From assembly GCA_038103905.1 (NCBI GenBank), contig JAYNZW010000009.1:1-63800 (forward strand): a stretch of DNA of 63,800 nt, written 5' to 3'. Below, piece by piece: positions 45,432-53,925 of this stretch. The translations under genes were made by a program, and so were the position numbers. Each line of letters starts with the position of its first letter. Within the stretch, counting starts at the first letter, position 1. The stretch comes from CABYIR01 sp038103905 (GTDB taxonomy: Bacteria; Pseudomonadota; Alphaproteobacteria; Pelagibacterales; AG-422-B15). The notes beneath the pieces are model-generated. The model saw nothing but the letters and a program-made list of their open reading frames with translations. It ran no database searches and was not told the origin of the DNA.

Positions 45432-46567
45432 TATTTCATCTTTTCTAGTCTAGAACTGAAAGGTAATGGCACTATTTCAACCTCTCTCTGTTCTCCATCA
45501 TGTTGCGCAGAATATATCTCCTCAGAATGTATTAAATCGATATTGACATATCCAAGGCCAATATTGCAACCAAAGTTAGGACTATAAATACCACTGGTAA
45601 TATACCCAGACCTTGAACCATTTTTGTCTAAAACTGGAATACTAGCCATATTATAACCAATTTTCTTTCCAGATATTTTGAAACCTGTGAATTGTTTTTT
45701 TATTCCCTCATCTCTAATTTTTTTTAGAGCTTCTTTACCCACAAAATCTGCTTCTTGGTCTAAATCACAAAACTTAGGAAGGTTAAGTTCTAGTGGATTA
45801 TCATTTAATGTCGTATCACCTAAGTGAGAAATCATACCAGCTTCAATTCGATCAATCTGGTTCGGGCAACTTGGAACAATTTTAAACTCTTTACCTGCAT
45901 CCATAAGATTTCTCCATAGAGCTCCACCATCTTCTTCTCTTAGAATATAAATCTCATATCCGAACTGGTTACTCCATCCGCTTCTTGCGACAATTAAATC
46001 AAGCCCAAATAAATTTGTTTCTACAAATTGATAATATTTCAGATCCATGACTTTTGGATCATTATTAGTCACTTTAGCCATTAAATCTTTTGATTTTGGA
46101 CCTTGTAAAGAAACTGGGCACGCTTCTGGTTCTGAAATTTTTACTTTAAAATTTCCCGACAGAGCAACACCTTTGCACCAATAAATTACATCTGAGTCAG
46201 CAATACTTAACCAAAATTTTTGATCATTAAATTTCAAAATAAGTGGGTCATTTATTATTCCACCATTTTCATCAGTTAAAAATGCATATCTACAAAAACT
46301 ATCCTTAAACGTTGATAGATTTCTTGGAGTTAAATATTGAACAAATTTAGCAGCGTCTTCTCCAACAACTTCAACTTGACGTTCACCAGCAACGTCCCAT
46401 AAAGTCACATCATTTATCAGAGAATCATATTCTTGCTCTGGAGTGGTATATCCAACAGGCATTGTCATGTGATTGTATGTTGTAAAATTTGTTGCCCCAT
46501 CCTTAATAGTTTCCTCAAAGAAAGGTGATTTGCGAATTCTAGGTGTATAAATAATTCCTTTTGACAT
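45431..46567 (-). CDS. DmdA-like GcvT-family aminomethyltransferase (possible DMSP demethylase)
   Basis: A 378-residue stand-alone GcvT-fold protein, expected to move a methyl group to tetrahydrofolate. The overall sequence (TYNHMTMPVGY, LWDVAGERQVEVVGEDAAKFVQYLTPR split by short variation, FWLSIADSDVIYW, RIEAGMISHLGDTTLNDNPLE) resembles dimethylsulfoniopropionate demethylase DmdA as I recall it from SAR11, more than GcvT itself. Length (DmdA about 370) fits. Related paralogues with other substrates exist, so DMSP is probable but unproven. It is first in the minus-strand row leading through the metal cassette to the sarcosine genes, and is divergent from the homocysteine methyltransferase across 118 bp. 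Confidence 0.8.
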   Translation of the reverse strand: MSKGIIYTPRIRKSPFFEETIKDGATNFTTYNHMTMPVGYTTPEQEYDSLINDVTLWDVAGERQVEVVGEDAAKFVQYLTPRNLSTFKDSFCRYAFLTDENGGIINDPLILKFNDQKFWLSIADSDVIYWCKGVALSGNFKVKISEPEACPVSLQGPKSKDLMAKVTNNDPKVMDLKYYQFVETNLFGLDLIVARSGWSNQFGYEIYILREEDGGALWRNLMDAGKEFKIVPSCPNQIDRIEAGMISHLGDTTLNDNPLELNLPKFCDLDQEADFVGKEALKKIRDEGIKKQFTGFKISGKKIGYNMASIPVLDKNGSRSGYITSGIYSPNFGCNIGLGYVNIDLIHSEEIYSAQHDGEQREVEIVPLPFSSRLEKMK

Positions 46568-46685
46568 TGTGATATAACCTTTAAAAAATTGATGTCACTT
46601 TATAAACTGAAAATAACTCGAAAGATATTTATTTTTATCACTCTTCAATTTGCCTCATACTCTAAATGATGATAAATAGACATCC

Positions 46686-47618
46686 ATGAATAATCGATAT
46701 AATGAAGTCATAAAAAAGCTGAAAAATAATGAACTTATTATCCTTGATGGGGCCACAGGCTCAGAACTTGAAAATAGGGGTATTGAAATGGACAATACTT
46801 GGTGTGGCACTGCGTCACTGCAAAAAGATGTCCTAAAACAAATACATAAAGATTATATAGCTGCTGGAGCACAAATCATTACGACAAACACTTATGCCTC
46901 ATCTCGTATGATATTAGAGTCTGGAGGTGTTGATGATCAATTTGAAGAAATTAATCTGAGTGCAATCAATTGCGCAATCGAGGCTAGAAATGAGATTGAA
47001 AGAGACGACGTTTTAATTGCAGGATCTCTTTCACATCAACTTCCTTATGAAGATGCTTTTGAAACTCAAAAAGATAAAGATAAATTTAAATCAAAGCTTA
47101 CACCAGAATATCTTCAAAAAAATTTCGATGAAATGGCTATGTTCCTTGCGAATAATGGCTGTGATTTCATTCTCTTAGAACTCATGTACAGACCGGATAG
47201 AATGAAACTTATTTTTGAATCCGCTAAAAAAACAAACTTGCCCGTTTGGGCAGGCTTTTCAGCAAGAAAAAGTTCTCAGAGTCAATCCATCTATTCTCTT
47301 ACAGATGATTATGATCTTGATTTTAAAGAAATGATAAGTCTAGTTAAAGATTATGATCTAGATGCAGTTGGAATAATGCATTGTGATATAAATGCAATTG
47401 AAGGGTCAATCAAAGATCTTCAAACTGTATTTGATTGTCCGATTATGGTTTATCCTGAAACTGCAGTATTTACTTTCCCAAATTATGATTGCAAAAATGT
47501 CATTTCGCCCAGTGATTATCTCATTGAGGCTAAAAAGTGGAAAAGTTTAGGAGCACAAGTAATTGGTGGCTGCTGTGGAACTTCTGTTGATCATATCAAG
47601 ATTTTAAAAGATCTTTGA
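46686..47618 (+). CDS. Homocysteine S-methyltransferase
   Basis: A 310-residue zinc-dependent methyltransferase of the BHMT/MmuM/MetH-N family. It makes methionine from homocysteine with a methyl donor such as glycine betaine, S-methylmethionine or DMSP-type sulfonium. The substrate-binding start is LDGATGSELENRG, and the three zinc cysteines are Cys233 (GIMHCDIN) and Cys296/Cys297 (GGCCGTS). The nearby betaine transporter and dimethylglycine dehydrogenase favour a betaine-homocysteine role, but sequence alone cannot decide. No clear Shine-Dalgarno precedes the ATG. Convergent with the next gene, with no space between the stops. Confidence 0.88.
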   Translation: MNNRYNEVIKKLKNNELIILDGATGSELENRGIEMDNTWCGTASLQKDVLKQIHKDYIAAGAQIITTNTYASSRMILESGGVDDQFEEINLSAINCAIEARNEIERDDVLIAGSLSHQLPYEDAFETQKDKDKFKSKLTPEYLQKNFDEMAMFLANNGCDFILLELMYRPDRMKLIFESAKKTNLPVWAGFSARKSSQSQSIYSLTDDYDLDFKEMISLVKDYDLDAVGIMHCDINAIEGSIKDLQTVFDCPIMVYPETAVFTFPNYDCKNVISPSDYLIEAKKWKSLGAQVIGGCCGTSVDHIKILKDL

Positions 47619-48521
47619 TTAGGATTTATTTCTAGTTCCTGATGAAATAATTTCAGAAATACCTGCCAGTATAATAAGTGAACACCCTAATCCCTCTCTC
47701 CATCCAAAAAGTTCGTCTGTCAGCAATGCCGCGCTAACAGACCCAACTACAATCTCAAAAAGTATTATAATAGAAAATAAACCTGCCCCAATTCTACTTG
47801 GAGAACCTAAAATTACGATATTTGTTGGAATATGAAACAACAAAGCAATTAAAATCAACCATGGCATCATTGAAATCAGAGCATCCATAGATGGAGTAGG
47901 TCCAAAATAATCTCTTAGTATATAAGCTTGAACTAATGTTACTAAGCCTCCATAAAAAAAGAATGAAAACAGTATTGGAAAAATTCCATCTGGATTTTTA
48001 ATTTCCATTCTTACTGCTGATGCAGCGATAAATATTCCTCCAAAAAGAGCAATCCAATCACCTGTATTTTGAGGAATTGGAATTTCTCCACTTTGCCCAA
48101 AAACAATCCATACACCCGCTAAAGCCAATATAAGGCTTATATATCTTGATGTTTTTGGAACTTGTCTCAAAAAAATAGCCTCAAAGATTGTAGTCCAAAC
48201 TGGAGTTATATAAAAAAGAATTAATGCTCGAACAACGTCAGTTAATAAAAAACTATTAGCGTAACATGCAATGCCTCCACCAAATAAAAGTCCAATCAAA
48301 GGATACTCTAATCCTAATGATTGACCTTTTGTCTTTCTCCAAATTGAAATTGGAATCAGTATCATAAAAGGAATTATCATTTGAGATATAGTTGCCCATC
48401 CTCCTGTTAACCCTCCAGACTCAAGAGCTCTTTGAGGTAACCAAAACATCCCCCACATTCCAGCGGCAACAAGAAGTGCAAAGCTTATTGTGTAATGATA
48501 TTTGTGTCTTTGATTTTCCAT
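47619..48521 (-). CDS. EamA/DMT-family transporter
   Basis: A 300-residue protein with about ten transmembrane helices in two EamA halves (LVAAGMWGMFWLPQRAL at the start; LTDELFGWREGLGCSLIILAG at the end). Substrate unknown. It lies between the homocysteine methyltransferase (convergent, abutting) and the betaine transporter, behind the terminator at 48538-48573, so it has its own transcription start. A role in moving a methylated metabolite or amino acid is possible from position only. Confidence 0.85.
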   Translation of the reverse strand: MENQRHKYHYTISFALLVAAGMWGMFWLPQRALESGGLTGGWATISQMIIPFMILIPISIWRKTKGQSLGLEYPLIGLLFGGGIACYANSFLLTDVVRALILFYITPVWTTIFEAIFLRQVPKTSRYISLILALAGVWIVFGQSGEIPIPQNTGDWIALFGGIFIAASAVRMEIKNPDGIFPILFSFFFYGGLVTLVQAYILRDYFGPTPSMDALISMMPWLILIALLFHIPTNIVILGSPSRIGAGLFSIIILFEIVVGSVSAALLTDELFGWREGLGCSLIILAGISEIISSGTRNKS

Positions 48522-48537
48522 TTTAATAAAAATATAT

Positions 48538-48573
48538 AAAAAAAAGACCCTGTAAAAATACAGGGCCTTTTTT
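48538..48573 (-). terminator. rho-independent terminator after proX
   Basis: On the minus strand: stem GGCCCTGT, loop of six, stem ACAGGGTC (one G-U pair), then eight T. It lies 21 nt after the proX stop and just before the DMT gene. Six A upstream of the stem would also let it act on plus-strand transcripts. Confidence 0.85.
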
Positions 48574-48594
48574 AAACTTATAGATTAGTTAAGT

Positions 48595-49587
48595 TTACGG
48601 AAGCCAATTCTTCCATTCACTCGTACTATCTTTCCATTCTTGTACAGCTTCTTCAACTGATAATCCATCATCGCCTACTCTTACAAGCATTTTTGCTTGA
48701 TCAGTATTTGAGAACTTCATTTTTTTGAAGAAAGCTAAAGCGTCTCCATCTACAGACTCAGGATTCATATAATTCATAGTGTAATCCTTTGCCCAACCTG
48801 TAGCAGGCCATGCTGCAGTACCGCAGTCTTGCCAGTTATTCGCTTCAGTAAATGACTCGCAATATTTGTGAGCTGGTAAGTTTACATTTACCATTTCATT
48901 TTTTCCAAAGAAGAAATGTGGCTCCCAAAGATAAAGCAAGAAAGGCTCTTTTCTGTCATACGCAGCTTGAGCTTCAGCTAATGCAGCTGTTTCTGTTCCA
49001 AGCTCTACAGCTTCAAAGTCAATACCTAGAAGATCTAATCTTTTTTGGTCATGACAGTTCCAACCTGCAACTGGACATCCAATCAAACGACCTTTTGAAC
49101 CAGTCTCAGCATTAGCAAACTGAGCTTTAAATTTATTTAAATCTGACCAGTCTTTGAAGTCAGGGTTTGCGTCAACAAAATATTTTGGCACGTAGTAATC
49201 TGACATACCAATAATACCTGAAGTGTATGCATCTACAGATCCATCACCAGAGTAAGATTTTACAACCTCTCCTTCATAAACTAGATCCGTATTAAGCATT
49301 ACATCATCAGCTTCAGCATAACTTGGCCAACTTTCACATGCAAAGTCTATATCGCCAGCAGCGATCGCTTCCCATAATCCAGTACCAGATGGAAATACAA
49401 TTCTTTCAATCTTGTATCCAAGTTCTTGCTCTAATATGCTTACAGCTACTTGACATGTAAGTTCTCCACCCGTCCAGTCAGCTACAGCTGCTGTCAAACG
49501 CTTTGCGTTCGCAGTACCAGCAGAAAGAACAAGAAAAGAAGACATTATCAAAGCTAAGAAAGCATTTGCAAAAAATGATTTTTTCAT
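48595..49587 (-). CDS. proX: Glycine betaine/choline/TMAO-type ABC transporter substrate-binding protein
   Basis: Periplasmic binding protein of 330 residues with a clean signal peptide (cut near ANA-KR). The OpuAC-type domain shows AVADWTGGELTCQVAVSIL, FPSGTGLWEAIAAGDIDFAC and ESWPSYAE, with many Trp (including GWNCHD and WATGWAKDY) that could form a cation-pi cage for a quaternary ammonium. Whether the ligand is glycine betaine, choline, proline betaine or TMAO (TmoX-like) is undecided. It is the last gene after the fused permease (114-nt gap with an inverted repeat) and is followed by a strong terminator. A GGG-type ribosome site precedes ATG. Confidence 0.87.
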   Translation of the reverse strand: MKKSFFANAFLALIMSSFLVLSAGTANAKRLTAAVADWTGGELTCQVAVSILEQELGYKIERIVFPSGTGLWEAIAAGDIDFACESWPSYAEADDVMLNTDLVYEGEVVKSYSGDGSVDAYTSGIIGMSDYYVPKYFVDANPDFKDWSDLNKFKAQFANAETGSKGRLIGCPVAGWNCHDQKRLDLLGIDFEAVELGTETAALAEAQAAYDRKEPFLLYLWEPHFFFGKNEMVNVNLPAHKYCESFTEANNWQDCGTAAWPATGWAKDYTMNYMNPESVDGDALAFFKKMKFSNTDQAKMLVRVGDDGLSVEEAVQEWKDSTSEWKNWLP

Positions 49588-49653
49588 AGTTTTAATACCC
49601 TTAATTATTTTTAAAGAATTATTCTAGCCTAAAATTAAGTGAAAAGTAAATGG

Positions 49654-49674
49654 CTAATTATAAGTAATAATTAG
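49654..49674. repeat. inverted repeat between permease and binding-protein genes
   Basis: CTAATTAT (49654-49661) and ATAATTAG (49667-49674) around a 5-base loop, perfect 8-bp arms. It lies in the 114-bp space between the permease stop and the proX start. There is no T-run, so it is more likely an operator or mRNA-processing hairpin than a terminator. The rest of the intergenic space shows nothing definite. Confidence 0.5.
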
Positions 49675-49701
49675 ACGAAATCTCTCAAGAATTGTATGAA
49701 C

Positions 49702-51822
49702 TTAAAGACCTAATGCGTCTCTTTGCTTCTTAGTCCATGCAAGACTAATTCTATCAATTATCATTGCTAACAAGCAAATCCCAATACCTGCAGCTAAGGC
49801 ACGTCCTGTATCTGATCTTGCTAAACCATTAAAAACCTCTAAGCCAAGTCCTTTACCTCCTATTAATGGAGTTACAATTTGCATAGCAAAAGCCATCATA
49901 ACTGTTTGATTAAAGCCCATAACAAGACTTGGAACCGCAAGAGGGAATTTTATTTTTCTAAGTGTTTGTATCAGTGAACCTCCAAAAGAAGTGGAAACTT
50001 CAGAGTAAGTACTTGAAACTTGAGAAAGTCCAAGAACTGTTAATCTGATTATAGGAGGAATAGAGTAAATGATAGTCGCAAGAAGCGCAGAAAAAGCGCC
50101 TCCTCCAAAAAACATTAAGACAGGAATAAGATAACAAAAATAAGGCAAAGTTTGCATTGCATCCAATACAACTTCATTGATACTTTGAAATCTTTTACTG
50201 TATGACGCAAGCACTCCTATAGGAACACCAATTATAAAACAAAGTAAAACAGATATTAAAACTTGAGACAGAGTAATCATTGCCTCTGTCCAGATATTAC
50301 ACGCACCAATGAAAACTAGTAATACTAAAGTGGTAATTGCAAATCGAAATCCAACAGATGCCCAACTTACTAAAACTAAGGCTCCTATAGTGAACCAATA
50401 AGGAAGGTAAGTTAAATACATATCAAATGGTCTCATTAAATAAATGACTACAGATGAACGTATGGCTTTTGTAATACTTATAAATGTTGGGTTTATAGTT
50501 AGAGCTTTAACTCCACTTGAAATTTCTTCTCTAATTGAAAGGTTCCATGACTCAGGAAACGTTCCAAAACTCATTACATGAGTGTCGTAAAGTGAAATGC
50601 CTAATAAAATCAAAATACCAGTTATAAAAAAATAATGCATATTTAAGAAATGAGAAATAGTGGCAGCTGCATTTTTACTTATGATTGAAATAATTTGCTC
50701 AATGATAAAAGAGAAAATTCTAATCATGCTTGAACAAATAAATGCAAAAACAATGTGCAGATACAAAAATGGCTTTTCTATGAATCTTGCTAATGGATAA
50801 ATTTCCCAAGTTTGTGGAAGTACATAAAACTTTTGACTATCTGACGGAATAGTAACAGACTCCCTACTTATAGCTTTACCAAATCGATCAAACATAATTG
50901 CCATAAGCAGTACACAAAGTCCTCCTTCCATAGCAGCTCCAACATCAAGTTTACGAATAGCAATCCAGATTTCTGATCCAAGTCCTTGTGCACCAATAAA
51001 TGTTGCAAGCACTACTAACGCCAAAGCCATCATAATTGTTTGATTAACTCCCATCATTATACTTGGCAAAGCAAGTGGGATTTGCACTTTGAAAAGTATT
51101 TGGCCTCGACTTGATCCAAAAGAAGTAGCAGACTCAATCGTTTGATCAGGAACTTGCCGTATTCCAAGATTTGTTAAACGAATAATTGGAGGCATAGAAT
51201 AAATCATTGTTGCAAGAATTGCTGGTGCGCCACCTATACCAAAAAAGAACATTGCTGGAATTAAATATACAAATGCAGGCATTACTTGCATTGTGTCTAA
51301 TACAGGCTTCATACCTCTTTCAAAACGATCACTTAGAGCACAACCTACCCCAAGTATTACCCCAACAACTACTGAAAGAACAACGGACAAACCCATTAAT
51401 GCTAAAGTTTCCATCGCAGACTCCCAAAGACCTACCATTCCCCAGTACATTGTCCCAAACAGAATAAATACAGCAAGTCTAATTCCCCCAAAAGCTAATG
51501 AAGGAATTACTAAAAGTGCAGCTATAAAAACCCAAGATGACTCTAATAAAAAGTCCTCTAACATAAAATAGCCAGTTTTTACATAACCTGAAATAGCTCT
51601 TGTATATTCTTTAATATTAGCTTTTAAAAAATCTTCTCCTTGATTTACCCAGGCAGTAAAAGTAAAGGCGTCAGTAATAAATTCTGGAAACTCTGACTTG
51701 TTTTCACCAAGAAAAAATAAAACGAGTGAAGCAGCGATACCAAGAATTACCACTGCTGGCAGAAAATAGCCGCTGTATTTTGACGAACTATTAATATTTT
51801 TTAAGTCTTGATATAATGCCAT
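49702..51822 (-). CDS. proW: Fused double permease of a glycine betaine-type ABC transporter
   Basis: A 706-residue protein containing two ProW-type permease domains in tandem, each with its own EAA-like loop. The first half has DTMQVMPAFVYLIPAMFFFG and GIRQVPDQTIESATSFGSS, the second has DAMQTLPYFCYLIPVLMFFG and GLSQVSSTYSEVSTSFGGS. A single chain can therefore supply both membrane halves. Fused permeases of about 700 residues are known in marine alphaproteobacteria, including the TMAO system TmoXWV. It runs toward proX and is divergent from the ATPase gene, sharing a 54-bp promoter region. Confidence 0.9.
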   Translation of the reverse strand: MALYQDLKNINSSSKYSGYFLPAVVILGIAASLVLFFLGENKSEFPEFITDAFTFTAWVNQGEDFLKANIKEYTRAISGYVKTGYFMLEDFLLESSWVFIAALLVIPSLAFGGIRLAVFILFGTMYWGMVGLWESAMETLALMGLSVVLSVVVGVILGVGCALSDRFERGMKPVLDTMQVMPAFVYLIPAMFFFGIGGAPAILATMIYSMPPIIRLTNLGIRQVPDQTIESATSFGSSRGQILFKVQIPLALPSIMMGVNQTIMMALALVVLATFIGAQGLGSEIWIAIRKLDVGAAMEGGLCVLLMAIMFDRFGKAISRESVTIPSDSQKFYVLPQTWEIYPLARFIEKPFLYLHIVFAFICSSMIRIFSFIIEQIISIISKNAAATISHFLNMHYFFITGILILLGISLYDTHVMSFGTFPESWNLSIREEISSGVKALTINPTFISITKAIRSSVVIYLMRPFDMYLTYLPYWFTIGALVLVSWASVGFRFAITTLVLLVFIGACNIWTEAMITLSQVLISVLLCFIIGVPIGVLASYSKRFQSINEVVLDAMQTLPYFCYLIPVLMFFGGGAFSALLATIIYSIPPIIRLTVLGLSQVSSTYSEVSTSFGGSLIQTLRKIKFPLAVPSLVMGFNQTVMMAFAMQIVTPLIGGKGLGLEVFNGLARSDTGRALAAGIGICLLAMIIDRISLAWTKKQRDALGL

Positions 51823-51876
51823 TGAATAGATACTTTTATCTGTTGTTAAATTTAATGATTATATTATCTTAAAAAT

Positions 51877-52923
51877 ATGGAAAGTAACGAGAAAATTGTT
51901 TGCACGGATATCTGGAAACTCTTTGGTCCAAATGAAAAAACAGTACTTTCAAATCTAGACAAGAATCTTTCACGTCATGAGGTACAAGAAAAGACTGGTC
52001 ATGTTGTGGCGGTTAAAGAGGTAAGTTTTTCTGTTCAAAAAGGTGAAACCTTTGTAGTCATGGGGCTTTCGGGGAGTGGCAAATCTACACTTGTAAGATG
52101 TTTATCAAGACTAATTGAGCCTACGGCTGGATCAGTTCAAATTGATGGCGTTGATGTTACAAAGATGAACAATAAAGATCTTACTGATCTTAGACGTCAT
52201 CGTATGAGTATGGTGTTCCAACATTTTGGTCTTTTTCCTCATAGAAGAGTAATTGAGAATATTGGATACGGACTCGAAATCAGAGGTGTTGGCAAGAAAG
52301 AAAGAACTGAAAAATCAATGGAAGCTCTTAAGCTTGTTGGACTTGATGGATGGGATCAACATTACCCAAGAGAACTTTCAGGAGGAATGCAACAAAGAGT
52401 TGGGCTAGCAAGAGCTTTAGCTGTTGATCCTGAAATTTTAATTTTTGATGAGCCTTTTTCTGCACTTGATCCATTAATTAGAAGAGAAATGCAAGATGAG
52501 CTACTTAGTATTCAAAAGATGCTCAAAAAAACAATGGTGTTTATTACTCACGATTTTCTAGAAGCAATTAAGATGGGCGACAATATTGCAATTATGAAAG
52601 ATGGAGAAATTTCTCAAGTTGGAACTCCAGAGGAAATTGTTGCTAATCCAATTGATCAGTACGTAAAAGATTTTACTGAAGACGTTCCAAAATATAAAGT
52701 TTTAAGTGCTGGAAAAATTTGTCGACAAGAGATTTGCTCAGAAACAAAAAAAACTTTCGATGAAGGAAAGAATTGTATCGAGAGTAATGCAAAAATTGAT
52801 GGCTTGATGGACATGTGTTGTGAGAATGATAATACATTCCCTGTAATTGACAGCAATACGGGTAAGTTAATAGGTGAAATTGATCGAACAATAATTATGA
52901 GATCAATGACATCTACTAAATAG
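51877..52923 (+). CDS. proV: Glycine betaine-type ABC transporter ATP-binding protein
   Basis: ATPase of the osmolyte/quaternary-amine transporter, 348 residues. Walker A is GLSGSGKST, the Q-loop lies in MVFQHFGLFPHRRVIEN (ProV/OpuAA-type), the signature is LSGGMQQRVGLARAL and Walker B ILIFDEPFSALDP, followed by the His switch ITHDF. The C-terminal extension (about 260-348) is a degenerate CBS-like region with six Cys, shorter than in ProV of E. coli, so osmosensing may differ. It is transcribed divergently from the permease, splitting the transporter into two units over 54 bp, which suggests a shared control region. Confidence 0.9.
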   Translation: MESNEKIVCTDIWKLFGPNEKTVLSNLDKNLSRHEVQEKTGHVVAVKEVSFSVQKGETFVVMGLSGSGKSTLVRCLSRLIEPTAGSVQIDGVDVTKMNNKDLTDLRRHRMSMVFQHFGLFPHRRVIENIGYGLEIRGVGKKERTEKSMEALKLVGLDGWDQHYPRELSGGMQQRVGLARALAVDPEILIFDEPFSALDPLIRREMQDELLSIQKMLKKTMVFITHDFLEAIKMGDNIAIMKDGEISQVGTPEEIVANPIDQYVKDFTEDVPKYKVLSAGKICRQEICSETKKTFDEGKNCIESNAKIDGLMDMCCENDNTFPVIDSNTGKLIGEIDRTIIMRSMTSTK

Positions 52924-52937
52924 AAATAATATAATAA

Positions 52938-53834
52938 TTACTTAGTATTATCTTCTCTATTAGAGTCTCTCCAAATTATAATCATTCCAGCTAAAACAAT
53001 CGCGATAACCCCTGGAAATAGTTGATCTAAAGGAGCTTCTTTGAAAAAAAACCAACCCATTATAAATGAAGACGGTATTGCTATATATTCAAATGAAGTT
53101 AGTTTGCTTGCTTCAACTTGTCGATACGCATAAATAAATAAGATAGCGGCAATTCCTCCAAGAACGCCAGTTGTTGCCATTAATGTTAAGTCTTTAAAAT
53201 CTGCAATTGTTTGATGGTCTGAGGTAAAAATGTAAAGAACTATTGAGCCTAAAATAGAAAATAAAAGAGAATAAAATTGAATCTTGGCTGTTGAGTAATT
53301 GTCAGGAATAAACTTTAAAACAATCATTGCTAATGACCAAAAAATAGCCACCAATAATGGTAGAAGTGAATAATATGTAAATAAATCAGAAGCCGGCCTG
53401 GTAATCATAACGACTCCTATGAAGCCAATAATAATTGCTGACCATCTATAAATTCCTACTTTTTCGTTCAGTAAAAAAATTGAAAATATCGCAATAAAAA
53501 ATGGAGCCGAGAATGTTAATGTTGAAGCTGTCGCAAAATTCATATTGGTTATCGCTAAAAAATAACAAACATGCATGAGAGTAAAACATATTCCTCTTAT
53601 AAAACAAATTAGAAGAAAACGACTATTCAATTCTGAGAAGGTACTTGAGAAGCTTTTGGTAAAATAAAGTAGAGCCAGTAATGGCAAAACTGCAAAAGAA
53701 TTTCTAAAAACAGTCAGTTGTATTGTAGAATAATAATCACCAAGAAACTTGATGATGATGCCGTAAGAGTCGACACAAAGAATACCAAGTATAACTGAAC
53801 CAATAGCAATATAAAGCCTGTCTAATCTAATCAT
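52938..53834 (-). CDS. EamA/DMT-family transporter
   Basis: A 298-residue ten-helix membrane protein with two EamA domains (FLLNEKVGIYRWSAIIIGFIG closes the first; SSFIMGWFFFKEAPLDQLFPG lies in the second). It resembles the S-adenosylmethionine or riboflavin exporter-like branch of DMT proteins in overall form, but no substrate can be assigned. Convergent with proV (14 nt between stops) and divergent from the Fe-alcohol dehydrogenase, with a 91-bp region holding a short palindrome. Confidence 0.84.
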   Translation of the reverse strand: MIRLDRLYIAIGSVILGILCVDSYGIIIKFLGDYYSTIQLTVFRNSFAVLPLLALLYFTKSFSSTFSELNSRFLLICFIRGICFTLMHVCYFLAITNMNFATASTLTFSAPFFIAIFSIFLLNEKVGIYRWSAIIIGFIGVVMITRPASDLFTYYSLLPLLVAIFWSLAMIVLKFIPDNYSTAKIQFYSLLFSILGSIVLYIFTSDHQTIADFKDLTLMATTGVLGGIAAILFIYAYRQVEASKLTSFEYIAIPSSFIMGWFFFKEAPLDQLFPGVIAIVLAGMIIIWRDSNREDNTK

Positions 53835-53859
53835 CCTAAAATTTTTGTCTTTTTTTTAC

Positions 53860-53874
53860 TATGGTTTCACCATA
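53860..53874. promoter_or_regulatory. 15-bp palindrome in a divergent promoter region
   Basis: TATGGT-TTC-ACCATA, perfect 6-bp arms, 25 nt upstream of the DMT start (minus) and 51 nt upstream of the dehydrogenase start (plus). Size and place fit a small operator; no regulator gene is adjacent. Confidence 0.35.
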
Positions 53875-53925
53875 ATATAACAATCTTTAATCAACTAAGG
53901 CATTTGTCAATTTAGAAAATTAAAA

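Noticed and set aside
46568..46685. Possible SAM or glycine riboswitch upstream of the homocysteine methyltransferase or DmdA-like gene
   Set aside because: SAR11-type genomes use such switches at these genes, but I could find no conserved core or convincing stem pattern in the 118 bp. Only a distant GATGTC/GACATC pair is present.
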